From NCBI GenBank assembly GCA_016841745.1, contig JAENYO010000007.1, forward strand, positions 73,408 through 137,407: a stretch of 64,000 nucleotides of DNA, written 5' to 3'. The DNA comes from Acetomicrobium hydrogeniformans. Lineage in GTDB: Bacteria > Synergistota > Synergistia > Synergistales > JAFGMB01. Positions 8,010 through 16,532 of this stretch are shown here, in pieces; the stretch's first letter is position 1, and each line of letters opens with the position of its first letter. Made by a program: the position numbers and the translations under genes. The notes under the pieces are model-generated. The model did not search any database. It saw only the letters and a program-made list of their open reading frames with translations, and was not told where the DNA came from.

Positions 8010-9041
8010 TTACGGGGCCTGGGTTCCGATGGTATCAGTGCAGGTTATACAGGAGACATCCTTTCTGAGCTTGGCTATCTGACGCCTTTGACCAAAAATG
8101 ATGAGCTGGTCGTTCTTTTCTAATCTCAGGCCGCCATCAGGATTATGAATGATTTTCCCATCTGCTCGGATAATTGCAATTACCGTAGCTTCGTAAATGG
8201 CACGTATGGGGGCTTCACTAAGAGTCTGGCCAACCATGTAACTTTGGGGCAGAATGGTCACGGTTCCAAAATCCAGATCGAGTTTTTTTGATATTCCAAC
8301 TAATTCAAGAAAGTCTGCTACTGTAGGTTCTAAAGAGGCTCTTACTATTGAAGAAGCACCTGCTATCACGGGGTTAATTACCTTGTTAGCTCCGCCTCGA
8401 TACATGAGGTTTTCTGACTGGGCATTATTTGCCTTGCTGACTATCCTGATATCTGAATTAAGAGATCTTGCTGTAAGAGTGGTGTAGACAGCATCGGCTT
8501 CATCTTCCATTGATATAATTATTCCTTTTGCCCTGTCTATGCCGGCCTCTATCAGTATTTCGTCATGTTTAGCGTCTCCCTGGATTACCATCATGTCCTT
8601 TATCCTGGCTTCTGAGACTATATCTGTATCCTTTTCTATTGAGACAAAAGGTGCTTCTTCTGCAATCAGAAGAGACGCTATTTCCATTCCGAATGTCCCA
8701 AGGCCGCACAATATCCAGTGACCCTTCATATCCTTCACTTTTCTGTCCCTGCCTTTCCCAAGATAGATAAGCAATTTTTCTCCCATGAACAGGTGGCCTA
8801 GAGATCTTATGGCATATCCTGCAATACCGATGCCTGAAATGATAAGGATGATTATAAATGCTTTTCCAGCATCGGTCAGTTCTGGCGGAGCTTCATACCC
8901 TACTGTGGAAAGAGTTGTTATGGTGTAATACAAAGAATCGATCCAAGGAAGGCCTATTATCAGATGCATGCCAATAAATCCTGCTGATAGTACGGCTATG
9001 ATTATTGATAATGTTAAGAAATTGTGGATCCTTTTTTTCAA
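8010..9041 (-). CDS. Two-helix potassium channel with RCK (TrkA-N and TrkA-C) domains
   Basis: A 343-residue MthK/Kch-like channel subunit in the inner membrane. Residues 8-30 and 62-82 are membrane helices flanking a pore loop with selectivity filter TVGYE (46-50). The cytosolic part has an RCK Rossmann domain with CGLGTFG (112-118) and an acidic IEKD at the end of the second strand, then a TrkA-C domain near the C terminus. I chose TTG 9041 because AAAGGAAGG lies 8 bases upstream; the longer GTG start at 9077 has its purine run overlapping the codon. The gene is monocistronic. RCK domains gate such channels by ions or nucleotides; the ligand is not visible. Confidence 0.88.
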   Translation of the reverse strand: MKKRIHNFLTLSIIIAVLSAGFIGMHLIIGLPWIDSLYYTITTLSTVGYEAPPELTDAGKAFIIILIISGIGIAGYAIRSLGHLFMGEKLLIYLGKGRDRKVKDMKGHWILCGLGTFGMEIASLLIAEEAPFVSIEKDTDIVSEARIKDMMVIQGDAKHDEILIEAGIDRAKGIIISMEDEADAVYTTLTARSLNSDIRIVSKANNAQSENLMYRGGANKVINPVIAGASSIVRASLEPTVADFLELVGISKKLDLDFGTVTILPQSYMVGQTLSEAPIRAIYEATVIAIIRADGKIIHNPDGGLRLEKNDQLIIFGQRRQIAKLRKDVSCITCTDTIGTQAP

Positions 9042-9136
9042 AGGCTTACACCTTCCTTTGTTATATTCCCTTTTCACCCCTAATATTTTACAATAGAAAT
9101 GAGAAAAAACTTATATGGATCAGGAAGGTGAAAAAT

Positions 9137-9922
9137 TTGGGAGAGATAAAAATTGCGACTTTCAATGTGAATTCGGTTAGAAGCAGGATCCCTGTTCTTG
9201 AAAAGTGGATACAAAGTTCCAGGGTGAATGTTCTCTGCCTTCAGGAAACCAAAACTGTTGATGAAACCTTTCCTGCCGGTTTTTTCGAGTCCCTGGGCTA
9301 CAATGTTGTTTACAGGGGGGAAAAAGCCTATAACGGAGTAGCCATAGCAAGCAACTATCCCATAGAGGATGTCCATTTCGGTTTTGAAGACGGAGAAGAA
9401 CCTCTGGCTGAAACAAGACTGATAAGAGCCACCATTAAGGGTATCAATGTGGTAAACACTTATATCCCACAGGGAAAATCCATAGACCATGAGGACTATC
9501 AGTACAAGTTGAGATTCTTTAAGAGGATGGGGATGCTTTTTGACAGGAATTTCAGAAAGGAGGATCATCTGATCTGGGTTGGAGATATGAATGTGGCACC
9601 AACAGATATAGATGTTACAAGTCCTGAGAGAAAAAGGGATCATGTGTGTTTTCACAAGGATCTCAAGGTTCTCTTCGAAGAGGTAAAGGGTTGGGGTTTT
9701 ATCGATATTTTCAGAAAACACCGGCCAGGAGAAGGAGAATTTTCCTTCTGGGATTACAGGGTTAAAAATGCATTGGAGAGAAATATCGGATGGAGGATCG
9801 ACCATATACTGGCCACATCTTCCCTGGGATCATTATCTATAGACTGTTACGTTGACCGGGACCCCAGAAGCTGGGAAAAACCATCTGATCATACTCCCGT
9901 AGTATCGATCTTTAAGGAGTAG
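9137..9922 (+). CDS. xth: Exodeoxyribonuclease III (AP endonuclease)
   Basis: A 261-residue protein of the exonuclease/endonuclease/phosphatase fold that repairs abasic sites and degrades duplex DNA 3'-5'. Motifs: IATFNVNSVRSR (about 5-16), LQETK (37-41), the NGVAI segment, GDMNVAPTDIDV (about 155-166), WRIDHILAT, and the terminal catalytic SDHTPV. The length equals the family norm (250-270). Start TTG 9137 is preferred as AGGAAGGTG sits 7 bases upstream; GTG 9128 is in frame but inside that SD. It stands alone between divergent and convergent neighbours. Confidence 0.93.
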   Translation: MGEIKIATFNVNSVRSRIPVLEKWIQSSRVNVLCLQETKTVDETFPAGFFESLGYNVVYRGEKAYNGVAIASNYPIEDVHFGFEDGEEPLAETRLIRATIKGINVVNTYIPQGKSIDHEDYQYKLRFFKRMGMLFDRNFRKEDHLIWVGDMNVAPTDIDVTSPERKRDHVCFHKDLKVLFEEVKGWGFIDIFRKHRPGEGEFSFWDYRVKNALERNIGWRIDHILATSSLGSLSIDCYVDRDPRSWEKPSDHTPVVSIFKE

Positions 9923-9953
9923 CTTTTGTTAGAATATCCCCAGTACAGGGGTC

Positions 9954-10005
9954 GTTTAAAAAGGGGAGGGGAGCTTTAGCCCTTTCTCCCCTTTTTAGAT
10001 TTAAA
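9954..10005. terminator. Bidirectional terminator hairpin
   Basis: Nested inverted repeat between convergent exonuclease III and ortB: outer arms GTTTAAA / TTTAAAC, inner arms AAAAAGGGGAG and CTCCCCTTTTT, with AGCTTTAG near the loop. The T run after the GC stem serves the plus strand and the A run serves the minus strand. Confidence 0.75.
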
Positions 10006-10009
10006 CTCT

Positions 10010-11422
10010 TTATTTGATTTCCTGAAGAATATTCCTTACAAATGTATCGGGTTTGTTGATCTCCTCAGCCAGGAATTCGATTTCTTCTTTTGAAAGTTCA
10101 TCTGCAGTGATGTTATAGTGTTTGAGAGAGTTCCTGATATATGACTTTCTGAGGTTATCCATATCCATCTCTGTTGTGGAAATGAGCCCGGGATTTTCTG
10201 GGATTATGATGTTTTTGCCGGGTACCTGATCACTTGGGTTTCCTCTTCTTATTTCTATCCCGTTCTCCCTGGCGAAAGTGAGCTGTGCAGTCACATGTTT
10301 ACCGGCTCCTGTATATTCGGTTTCCTGAACAACTATCACCTGGTCTTCATTCATCTCCTGGGCAATGGCGAAGGCTGCCGTAAGGGAGGTATTGCCTGCC
10401 GGACCGCGTTCAAGGCCTTCCAGCTGAGCAAGGGCTTCCGTGATGTAGAAAACCTCTCCCTGGGATATGGTTACATATCTATCCATGTAACGAAGGGATC
10501 GGGCTGCATTTCTGGGCACATCCGCTCTGTCTGGCCAGGTCGTAAAGGGAACACCGAAACCGGTATGACCGGTTGTAAAGGACTTGCGGTTGAAATCGCT
10601 GTCACTGGCCATATGAAGTCCGCTTAGATCAACGCTGGCTCCAATTATTCTCGTATCTGAACTTCCAGCTTTTATCAATCCTCTGGCCGTACCTGTAAGG
10701 TTGCCGCCGCCGGCATGGGTTATTACTACAGCGTCAGGATCTCTGCTGCAGCGGGTGCGTACTTCTTCAACTATTTCATATCCAAGGGTCTCTATTCCGG
10801 CAATTCCAAAGGGAGTATACAAAGATGCGTTGAAAAATCCCGTTTCTTCCAAAACAAGAAGGAAGGTGTAGAAAAGTTCGGGGCCAACAGTCAGTTGAAG
10901 GACTTCAGCTCCGTATGCTTCGCACTTCCGTCCCTTTTCCAGAATTTCAGGTTGTCCAACACCATGGCTGTCATAAAGTTCCTGTACAATGATAGATTTC
11001 AGATTCCTCATGTTAGCCTGGGATGCTACAGCAGCACCATAATTACCACTTGTTGCAGCGACAACTCCATTATAGCCATTTTTTTTGGCGTAGTAACATG
11101 ATACGGATGCTCTCCTGGCCTTGAAACTACCAGAGGGGTTCGAAGCTTCATCTTTAATGAATATTCTGGCTCCCTTTCCCGGCTCTGCAAGAGCCCTTGC
11201 GGCAGATGTAAGGTTCTTAAGTTCAATAAGCGGAGTATTGCCAACGTTAGTTTCTGACTGTATCTCCATTATTTCTTCAAGACTGTATCCTGCTTTGGTC
11301 ATCATATCTTCATAGCTGAAACTGATACCTTTACCTTCAAATTCGGAATAATCTAATCCAAGAGCCTGTTTCATTATTTCGTTTCTGCGAGACATTACAT
11401 CCGTATAACTTTTGCTTTTCAT
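10010..11422 (-). CDS. ortB: 2-amino-4-oxopentanoate thiolase, beta (PLP) subunit
   Basis: A 470-residue fold-type II PLP enzyme resembling threonine synthase. The PLP lysine is in NPSGSFKARRASV (about 92-104) and a phosphate-binding glycine loop reads HAGGGNLTG (about 233-241). OrtB with OrtA cleaves 2-amino-4-oxopentanoate with CoA to D-alanine and acetyl-CoA, the last step of clostridial ornithine oxidation. Its assignment rests on size, family look and the adjacent ortA-like gene, which overlaps its start by 4 bases. The start is ATG 11422 with GGGAGGACT upstream. The other ornithine-pathway genes (ord, oraS, oraE) are not next to it, so a related 2-amino-4-oxo acid could be the real substrate. 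Confidence 0.8.
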   Translation of the reverse strand: MKSKSYTDVMSRRNEIMKQALGLDYSEFEGKGISFSYEDMMTKAGYSLEEIMEIQSETNVGNTPLIELKNLTSAARALAEPGKGARIFIKDEASNPSGSFKARRASVSCYYAKKNGYNGVVAATSGNYGAAVASQANMRNLKSIIVQELYDSHGVGQPEILEKGRKCEAYGAEVLQLTVGPELFYTFLLVLEETGFFNASLYTPFGIAGIETLGYEIVEEVRTRCSRDPDAVVITHAGGGNLTGTARGLIKAGSSDTRIIGASVDLSGLHMASDSDFNRKSFTTGHTGFGVPFTTWPDRADVPRNAARSLRYMDRYVTISQGEVFYITEALAQLEGLERGPAGNTSLTAAFAIAQEMNEDQVIVVQETEYTGAGKHVTAQLTFARENGIEIRRGNPSDQVPGKNIIIPENPGLISTTEMDMDNLRKSYIRNSLKHYNITADELSKEEIEFLAEEINKPDTFVRNILQEIK

Positions 11423-11733
11423 GATTTCAGTCCTCCCGAAATCATATCGCGCAGTTCCTGTCCCACTGTGAGAAGTTCTGGAATAGGACGGCCAAAGGTA
11501 TGTAAATAGGCAGGATTGACTGCTACTAGTTTACCCTTGATATCTCTGCCAATTATTGTCGTTACTGTAACTTCTTCTCCCAGAGAAGAAGCTTTTTTCA
11601 AGTAGCCCTTTGTCAGGAGCATTAGAGGGCATTTCTTGGTTTCTTCCGGTAGATGATCTGCTCTTTCTGCAGGGGCCAGGATGGTCGCTTCGATCTGAAC
11701 CCAGGACCCGGCCGGAATTATCTTGTTGTTCAA
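11419..11733 (-). CDS. ortA: 2-amino-4-oxopentanoate thiolase, alpha subunit
   Basis: A 104-residue protein with the OrtA-type features: an early conserved ILAPAERADHLPEET stretch, a CPLMLLTKG segment, and a C-terminal region LVAVNPAYLHTFGRPIPELL. OrtA is the small partner needed by the PLP subunit OrtB. The start is TTG 11733, behind AAAGGAGGTAG. The stop overlaps the ortB start (ATGA), which implies translational coupling and a one-to-one complex. The 56-base gap to the aminotransferase gene suggests all three are one transcript. Confidence 0.8.
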   Translation of the reverse strand: MNNKIIPAGSWVQIEATILAPAERADHLPEETKKCPLMLLTKGYLKKASSLGEEVTVTTIIGRDIKGKLVAVNPAYLHTFGRPIPELLTVGQELRDMISGGLKS

Positions 11734-11790
11734 GGTTAATCTACCTCCTTTGGTGATTTTATTATTTTTGGATTTAATTCAATAAGAGCA

Positions 11791-13149
11791 TTACCATCCC
11801 TTGATTGTTTCTAGAACAGAATCGGGAATATCTCCTTTAAGGTATTCGGTGATGGATTCCTCTATTGCATCCAGAGCACTTTTCAGTTCTTCCTGTCTTA
11901 TTACCAGCGGGGGCTGTATTCTCAGTACGGAACCGCTGAAGAATGACAGAAGGACACCTTTTTCCCATGTTCGGTAACAGATCTTGGCTGCAGCTTCGCA
12001 ATTCCGTTCCCTGCTTTCCCGGTCTTTTACGAGATCTACACCTATGGAAAGGCCCATGCCTCTGACGTCACCGATGAGTTCGTACTTCTCCTGCATTTTT
12101 CTGAAACGTTTCATGGTGTAATCGCCCATTGCAAGCGTATGTTCAAGGACTTTCTCTTCCCTGATCACTTCTATCGTGGCTATTGAAGCCGCACAGCAGA
12201 CAGGATTACCGGCTGCCGTGAAAAGGTGGGCCGGTGCCTGCCAGTCGTCCATCAGGTCTGCTCGTGCAACAACTCCGCCGAGGGGCAGCCCTGAAGCCAT
12301 GGCCTTACCCATAATGATGCCGTCAGGAACAACATCAAAATTCTCGATGCCGAACCATTTACCCGTGCGTCCGAATCCTTGCTGGACCTCCTCTGAGAAG
12401 AAAAGGATCCCGTGTTTCTCGCAGAGTTTTTTCAGGTCTTTAACAAACTTTATCGGTGGAATTATAAGACCGGCATCTCCCTGGATGGGTTCCATTATGA
12501 ATGCTGCAACTTCATCAGCGGGGATGTAGGTCTCAAGGGCTTCTCTTATGACCTTAAGGGTGTATTCTGCAACTTCATCCTCATTCATCCCAGGGAAGGG
12601 CGTCCGATAAGTGTCAGGGTAAGGAACGTGGTATATATCAGGAAGAAGAGGGCCTATACCTCTTCTCATTGGAAGACTTATTGCACTGAGGGAAATAGCA
12701 CCGTAAGTGCTTCCATGATAGGAACGTATGAAAGAGACAATCTTTGTGCGTCCCGTAGCCCATCGTGCAAGTTTGATAGCTCCATCATTTGCATCTGATC
12801 CGCAAAGGCCGTAGAAAACTCTTTTTCTATAATCACCGGGAGATATGCTGATAAGCTCTTTGGTAAGGTTAACAAGTGGTTCATGATACATGTAAACATG
12901 AGTATAAAGAATAAGATCCGCGGCCTGCTTCTGTATTGCGTCAACAACCTTGGGATGACAGTGACCTGTGTTGATAGCACCTGCACTGGAAAGCATGTCG
13001 ATGTAGGTGTTTCCATCCAGATCCTCCAGAATGGACCCTTTTGCCTTTTTTACAACAAGGGGATAATAGGGCATTTTTGCTGCTGGAGAAGTAATGGCCT
13101 TGTCCTCTTCTACAAGTTTTAGACATTTTTCAAGATTTCTGTGGGGCAT
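11791..13149 (-). CDS. Class III (omega-type) PLP aminotransferase
   Basis: A 452-residue fold-type I aminotransferase of the GABA/ornithine aminotransferase class. It shows GSDANDGAIKLAR (PLP phosphate region), FIRSYHGSTYG, EPIQGDAGL, FSEEVQQGFGRTG with the pyridine-nitrogen contact region, and the Schiff-base lysine in IIMGKAMASGLPLG. The usual DEV is SEEV here. These enzymes move a distal amino group to 2-oxoglutarate or pyruvate. Next to ortAB it could make a 4-oxo group on a 2,4-diamino acid, supplying the thiolase; this is inference. I start at ATG 13149 (AAGGGAG 9 bases upstream); TTG 13158 is too close to that SD. Confidence 0.85.
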   Translation of the reverse strand: MPHRNLEKCLKLVEEDKAITSPAAKMPYYPLVVKKAKGSILEDLDGNTYIDMLSSAGAINTGHCHPKVVDAIQKQAADLILYTHVYMYHEPLVNLTKELISISPGDYRKRVFYGLCGSDANDGAIKLARWATGRTKIVSFIRSYHGSTYGAISLSAISLPMRRGIGPLLPDIYHVPYPDTYRTPFPGMNEDEVAEYTLKVIREALETYIPADEVAAFIMEPIQGDAGLIIPPIKFVKDLKKLCEKHGILFFSEEVQQGFGRTGKWFGIENFDVVPDGIIMGKAMASGLPLGGVVARADLMDDWQAPAHLFTAAGNPVCCAASIATIEVIREEKVLEHTLAMGDYTMKRFRKMQEKYELIGDVRGMGLSIGVDLVKDRESRERNCEAAAKICYRTWEKGVLLSFFSGSVLRIQPPLVIRQEELKSALDAIEESITEYLKGDIPDSVLETIKGW

Positions 13150-13205
13150 CTTTCCCAACTCCCTTCATGAGTTGTTACAAAAGCATTTATGATCATGTAT
13201 AAAAG

Positions 13206-13238
13206 AGGCCTGGTCTTTTTCAGAAACGATCCAGGCCT
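13206..13238. terminator. Hairpin between dctP and aminotransferase
   Basis: AGGCCTGG (13206-13213) pairs with CCAGGCCT (13231-13238) over a 17-base loop; a T run follows on the plus strand at 13242-13247. It lies between the TRAP receptor gene and the aminotransferase gene and could attenuate read-through on the minus strand. Confidence 0.4.
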
Positions 13239-13287
13239 TCATTTTTTCAATCCAGGTTTTTAAATCTGATATCTGAATATCATAGAA

Positions 13288-13313
13288 CAGGGCGGGAATG
13301 TACACCCGCCCTG
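13288..13313 (-). terminator. GC-rich hairpin just after dctP
   Basis: CAGGGCGGG (13288-13296) and CCCGCCCTG (13305-13313) pair perfectly around eight bases, 25 bases past the dctP stop on the minus strand. The T tract is weak. It may stabilise the dctP message 3' end or partly terminate before the catabolic genes. Confidence 0.5.
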
Positions 13314-13337
13314 CTATAAACAAAAAAATAACTAGTG

Positions 13338-14357
13338 CTACTGGGCGAGTCCAACACCCTTCATAGCCTTGTTGAAGAGTTCTTCTCCAAGCATTTCCTT
13401 AAGTTCCGGCCATACATCCTTGCGGACTGCGTCGGCGCATGCGGCAAGTTCTTCATCGGTAAGAGTTACGATGGTCCAGTTATTTTCTTCCTTGAGGACT
13501 TTGATGTAATCCTCATCTTCGGTTTCAACCTGGGCCCAGCGAAGAGCTGAAGCTTCGTTTGCAGCTTCCTGAAGGCCCTTCTGGACGTCTGCCGGGAGCT
13601 TGTCCCAAATATCCATATTGATTACTATAAAATGGTTCTCGAAGTAGTCATTGTATCTTACCCACACATTATTGACGTCTCTGAATGACCATGCCTGGAA
13701 AGAACCTCCGCCCATCTGGCCGTCAGCTATACCGGTCTGGATAGCACTGTAGCACTCGGCATAAGGAATGGGGGTAGGAATGTATCCGAGCCTCTTGTAG
13801 GTGAGTTCGCAGGCTTTAAGAGGCATAACACGTATCTTCATCTTCTTTTCAACATTGGGGTCGCCAGGTGCGGGGGGCATTTCTCTAAGGGAAACGCCGG
13901 CTACTCCCACGGGGAATACAGCGAGAGCCTTTATTCCGTGCTCTGCCCAGAGTTCTGTACAGATATCCAGCGCCCATCCACCTTCACCGTAGGCCTGTCT
14001 TGCTTCGGCAACATTTCTCACAACGTAGGGCATGTAGTAGGCAAAGTTCAGTTTGGGATCGTAGGCAGCATTGGCGATCTGGAATCCCATCTCAACATCA
14101 CCGCGCATAATAAGCTCGAAAGTCTCTGTCCAGTCACCAAGCTGGTTATTGGGGAAAATATTGACCAGTACCTGACCGTTCGTTTTTTCACCAGCCAGTT
14201 CGGCAAATTTCTTTGTAGTTACGTCGTATGGCGTATCTACTGGGTTGGCATGTCCCATCTTGAACTTATATTTAGGGGCTGCACAAACTGCAGTGGCCAT
14301 TGTAGCAACTAATGCAACAACGAGGAAAACGAGCAAACACTTTTTCATAACTTTCAA
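13338..14357 (-). CDS. dctP: TRAP transporter solute-binding protein (DctP family)
   Basis: A 339-residue periplasmic receptor. Residues 1-26 are a signal peptide (KK, hydrophobic core, cleavage near VCAAP). The mature part begins KYKFKMGHANP, and the ligand-binding arginine region KIRVMPLKAC and the AIQTGIADGQMGG hinge are typical. It would deliver an organic anion, probably an amino-acid-derived carboxylate, to the DctQM permease encoded upstream. Start TTG 14357 lies 4 bases after AAGGAGG; ATG 14348 is an alternative. The order on the strand is Q-M-P, with P last and followed by hairpins, before the aminotransferase-ortAB genes. Confidence 0.9.
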   Translation of the reverse strand: MKVMKKCLLVFLVVALVATMATAVCAAPKYKFKMGHANPVDTPYDVTTKKFAELAGEKTNGQVLVNIFPNNQLGDWTETFELIMRGDVEMGFQIANAAYDPKLNFAYYMPYVVRNVAEARQAYGEGGWALDICTELWAEHGIKALAVFPVGVAGVSLREMPPAPGDPNVEKKMKIRVMPLKACELTYKRLGYIPTPIPYAECYSAIQTGIADGQMGGGSFQAWSFRDVNNVWVRYNDYFENHFIVINMDIWDKLPADVQKGLQEAANEASALRWAQVETEDEDYIKVLKEENNWTIVTLTDEELAACADAVRKDVWPELKEMLGEELFNKAMKGVGLAQ

Positions 14358-14508
14358 TACACCTCCTTGGATTTGTAAAACCAGTTTCTCTCCTGGAACC
14401 TTCTTTCAGTTTCAACCAGCTTCCTTAAGGCGTTGTATTCCTGAGGCATCACCATCCTTTGATTGTTATCTGTTAATACCTGACACTCTTTTGATCTCGA
14501 TTAAAAAG

Positions 14509-15810
14509 CTATTTAATATGCATGATCAGCTTCGGAAGGAAAAGTGAAAGCTGAGGTACATATGTAGTTATAAGCACTACCGGCAACTGGACTATAAGCA
14601 TGATCTTCAATGCCGGTTTAACGTATTCATCGAAGGATGCCCCTCCTATTCGGCCACCCAGGTAAAGGATGGGAGCACATGGAGGAGTAACGTTTCCAAG
14701 CCCGAGGTTTGTTCCCATAATGGCGGCGAAATGGATCGGATGAACACCTATCTTGAGCATCAGCGGAAGGAGTAGTGGTGCTGCTAGCATGGTGCCGCTG
14801 AAATCGTCCATCATCATTCCAATAAGTATGAGGAACAGGTTGACTAGAAGAAGGATGACTATCTTGTTTTCAGAGAGGCTCAGAAGGAAATCTGCCAGCT
14901 GCTGAGGGATCTGCTGCATGGTGTATATCTTTGCCAGTATGGACACAAAGAAGAGCATCAAGGCACAGACTCCGCTTGTCGTTGCAGAGGATGAAAGAGA
15001 ATGACCCAGTATCTTCATATCCAGTTCCTTATGAACGAAGAATCCGATCAGTATGGCGTAGAGCACGGCAATAGCGGCGGATTCTGTTGGAGTAGTAATT
15101 CCCCCGTAAATGCCTCCGAGAATAATAACAGGCATAAGGAGGCTCCATACTCCCGTTTTGGTTGCCTTTCCTATGACCTTCATCTTTTCAGACCATGGGA
15201 TCTGGGGTTCTACTGTTACAGTGGGAATCTTTTTTACCTCGAAGTAGTTGAGTACGCACATGAGGAAGGTCATCAGGATACCGGGCAGAACCGTGGCGAG
15301 GAAACAGGCGGCCACTGACTGTTGGGTTACCCATGCATAGAGGATCATCGGAACGCTTGGGGGGATCAACTGACCAAGGACGGAAGCACAGCTGACCATG
15401 GCAACGGAATAAGGTCTTGGATAACCGAAATCCTCAAGCCTTGGGATCATGATGCCGCCTATACAGGCTACGGCCGCCGAACAGGTTCCTGAAATGGATC
15501 CGAAAATAGCACAGGCAACTATAGTCGCTGCACCCATACCGCCTCTCATTCTTCCAAGAAAGGCCTGTGCAAAGATGGTAAGTCTCTGGGCTATTCCTGA
15601 TGAGGACATGAGTGCTCCCGCCATGATGAAGAAAGGCATCGAGAGAAGGGTCAGGGAGTTCAGCGCGTAATATCCTGCGGGGAGCAGGAATCCGAAGCTG
15701 AATCCGTAAACCATACCCATGTAGATCGCAGCTGACATGAAGCAGAGAGGAACCGGAAGACCTATTACGATCAGTCCGATCAGGAGCAGTAGATTGATAG
15801 CAATAACCAT
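14509..15810 (-). CDS. dctM: TRAP transporter large permease (DctM)
   Basis: A 433-residue inner-membrane protein with about twelve hydrophobic segments; hallmark stretches include GGMGAATIVACAIFGSISGTCSA and the scissor-helix glycine-rich loops SGTMLAAPLLLP and GLGNVTPPCAPILY. DctM is the ion-coupled translocator of the TRAP family. Its ATG abuts the dctQ stop, with GAGGGGGACG as the SD inside dctQ. About 150 bases separate it from dctP; these hold the dctP SD and nothing else that I can identify. Confidence 0.93.
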   Translation of the reverse strand: MVIAINLLLLIGLIVIGLPVPLCFMSAAIYMGMVYGFSFGFLLPAGYYALNSLTLLSMPFFIMAGALMSSSGIAQRLTIFAQAFLGRMRGGMGAATIVACAIFGSISGTCSAAVACIGGIMIPRLEDFGYPRPYSVAMVSCASVLGQLIPPSVPMILYAWVTQQSVAACFLATVLPGILMTFLMCVLNYFEVKKIPTVTVEPQIPWSEKMKVIGKATKTGVWSLLMPVIILGGIYGGITTPTESAAIAVLYAILIGFFVHKELDMKILGHSLSSSATTSGVCALMLFFVSILAKIYTMQQIPQQLADFLLSLSENKIVILLLVNLFLILIGMMMDDFSGTMLAAPLLLPLMLKIGVHPIHFAAIMGTNLGLGNVTPPCAPILYLGGRIGGASFDEYVKPALKIMLIVQLPVVLITTYVPQLSLFLPKLIMHIK

Positions 15811-16404
15811 TTAGGCGTCCCCCTCTCTAGAAAGTTTTTTTGCTGCGTTTGCTTCTTCAAGAAGTTCTTCCAGCTTTTCTTCTTCCTCCCGGCCTATGTC
15901 AAGAGGTATTTTGCCTATGGCCTGGAAGAAGTAATCAATAAATTCTACAGCAAAATAAAAGTCCATTAGCAATGCACAGACAAAAATACTGACCTGAGAA
16001 TAGATCATGGGTAACCTTAGAGTAGGGGACATCTGTCCTTTGTTGATTCCCCAAAGGACGTACTTCCAGCCCCAGTAGGTCATGAACAGGGAAAGAGCTA
16101 CAGAAATCAATCCTGTTAATGCCTTGACCCATACAAGTTTTTTAGGATCCTTGACAAAGGCGTTTACAAGGTCTGCCTTTATGTGAGTTCTTTCCGCAGT
16201 TCCCCAGGAAGCGCCCATGAAATAAAGCCAGAAACCCACCATGGTAGCGAGTTCCTCTACTCCCATTAGGGGCATTACAAAAACGTATCGGAGAACAACC
16301 TGTACTATGACCAGGGTAAGGATAGCCATGGATGAGATGATCATTATCAATTTCTGTGGGACTCCCATAATCCGCCATCCCTTGCTTGTCATTATTTTCA
16401 GCAT
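15811..16404 (-). CDS. dctQ: TRAP transporter small permease (DctQ)
   Basis: A 197-residue protein with four hydrophobic segments, beginning MLKIMTSKGWRIMG; the conserved region GVEELATMVGFWLYFMGASWGT is characteristic of DctQ. The C-terminal 35 residues are charged and lie in the cytosol. ATG 16404 is preferred over the upstream GTG 16416 because AGGGGTGG stands 8 bases before it. It is the first gene of the transporter set. Between it and the IclR gene lies a run of nine Cs (16502-16510). Confidence 0.88.
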   Translation of the reverse strand: MLKIMTSKGWRIMGVPQKLIMIISSMAILTLVIVQVVLRYVFVMPLMGVEELATMVGFWLYFMGASWGTAERTHIKADLVNAFVKDPKKLVWVKALTGLISVALSLFMTYWGWKYVLWGINKGQMSPTLRLPMIYSQVSIFVCALLMDFYFAVEFIDYFFQAIGKIPLDIGREEEEKLEELLEEANAAKKLSREGDA

Positions 16405-16532
16405 GTTATTTACCACCCCTTTTTCTTTACCTTTCTTTGCATCTTCAACATCCTGAAGTTCAGTGTACTTCAGTGGTCAAACTGGAATTCCTTTCTGGCT
16501 TCCCCCCCCCATAATATTTCCGGAAAATTAAC

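Noticed and set aside
16502-16510. Run of nine Cs between the IclR and dctQ genes, as a possible phase-variation tract
   Set aside because: It is intergenic, outside coding frames and not in a clear promoter spacer; there is no evidence of length variation.
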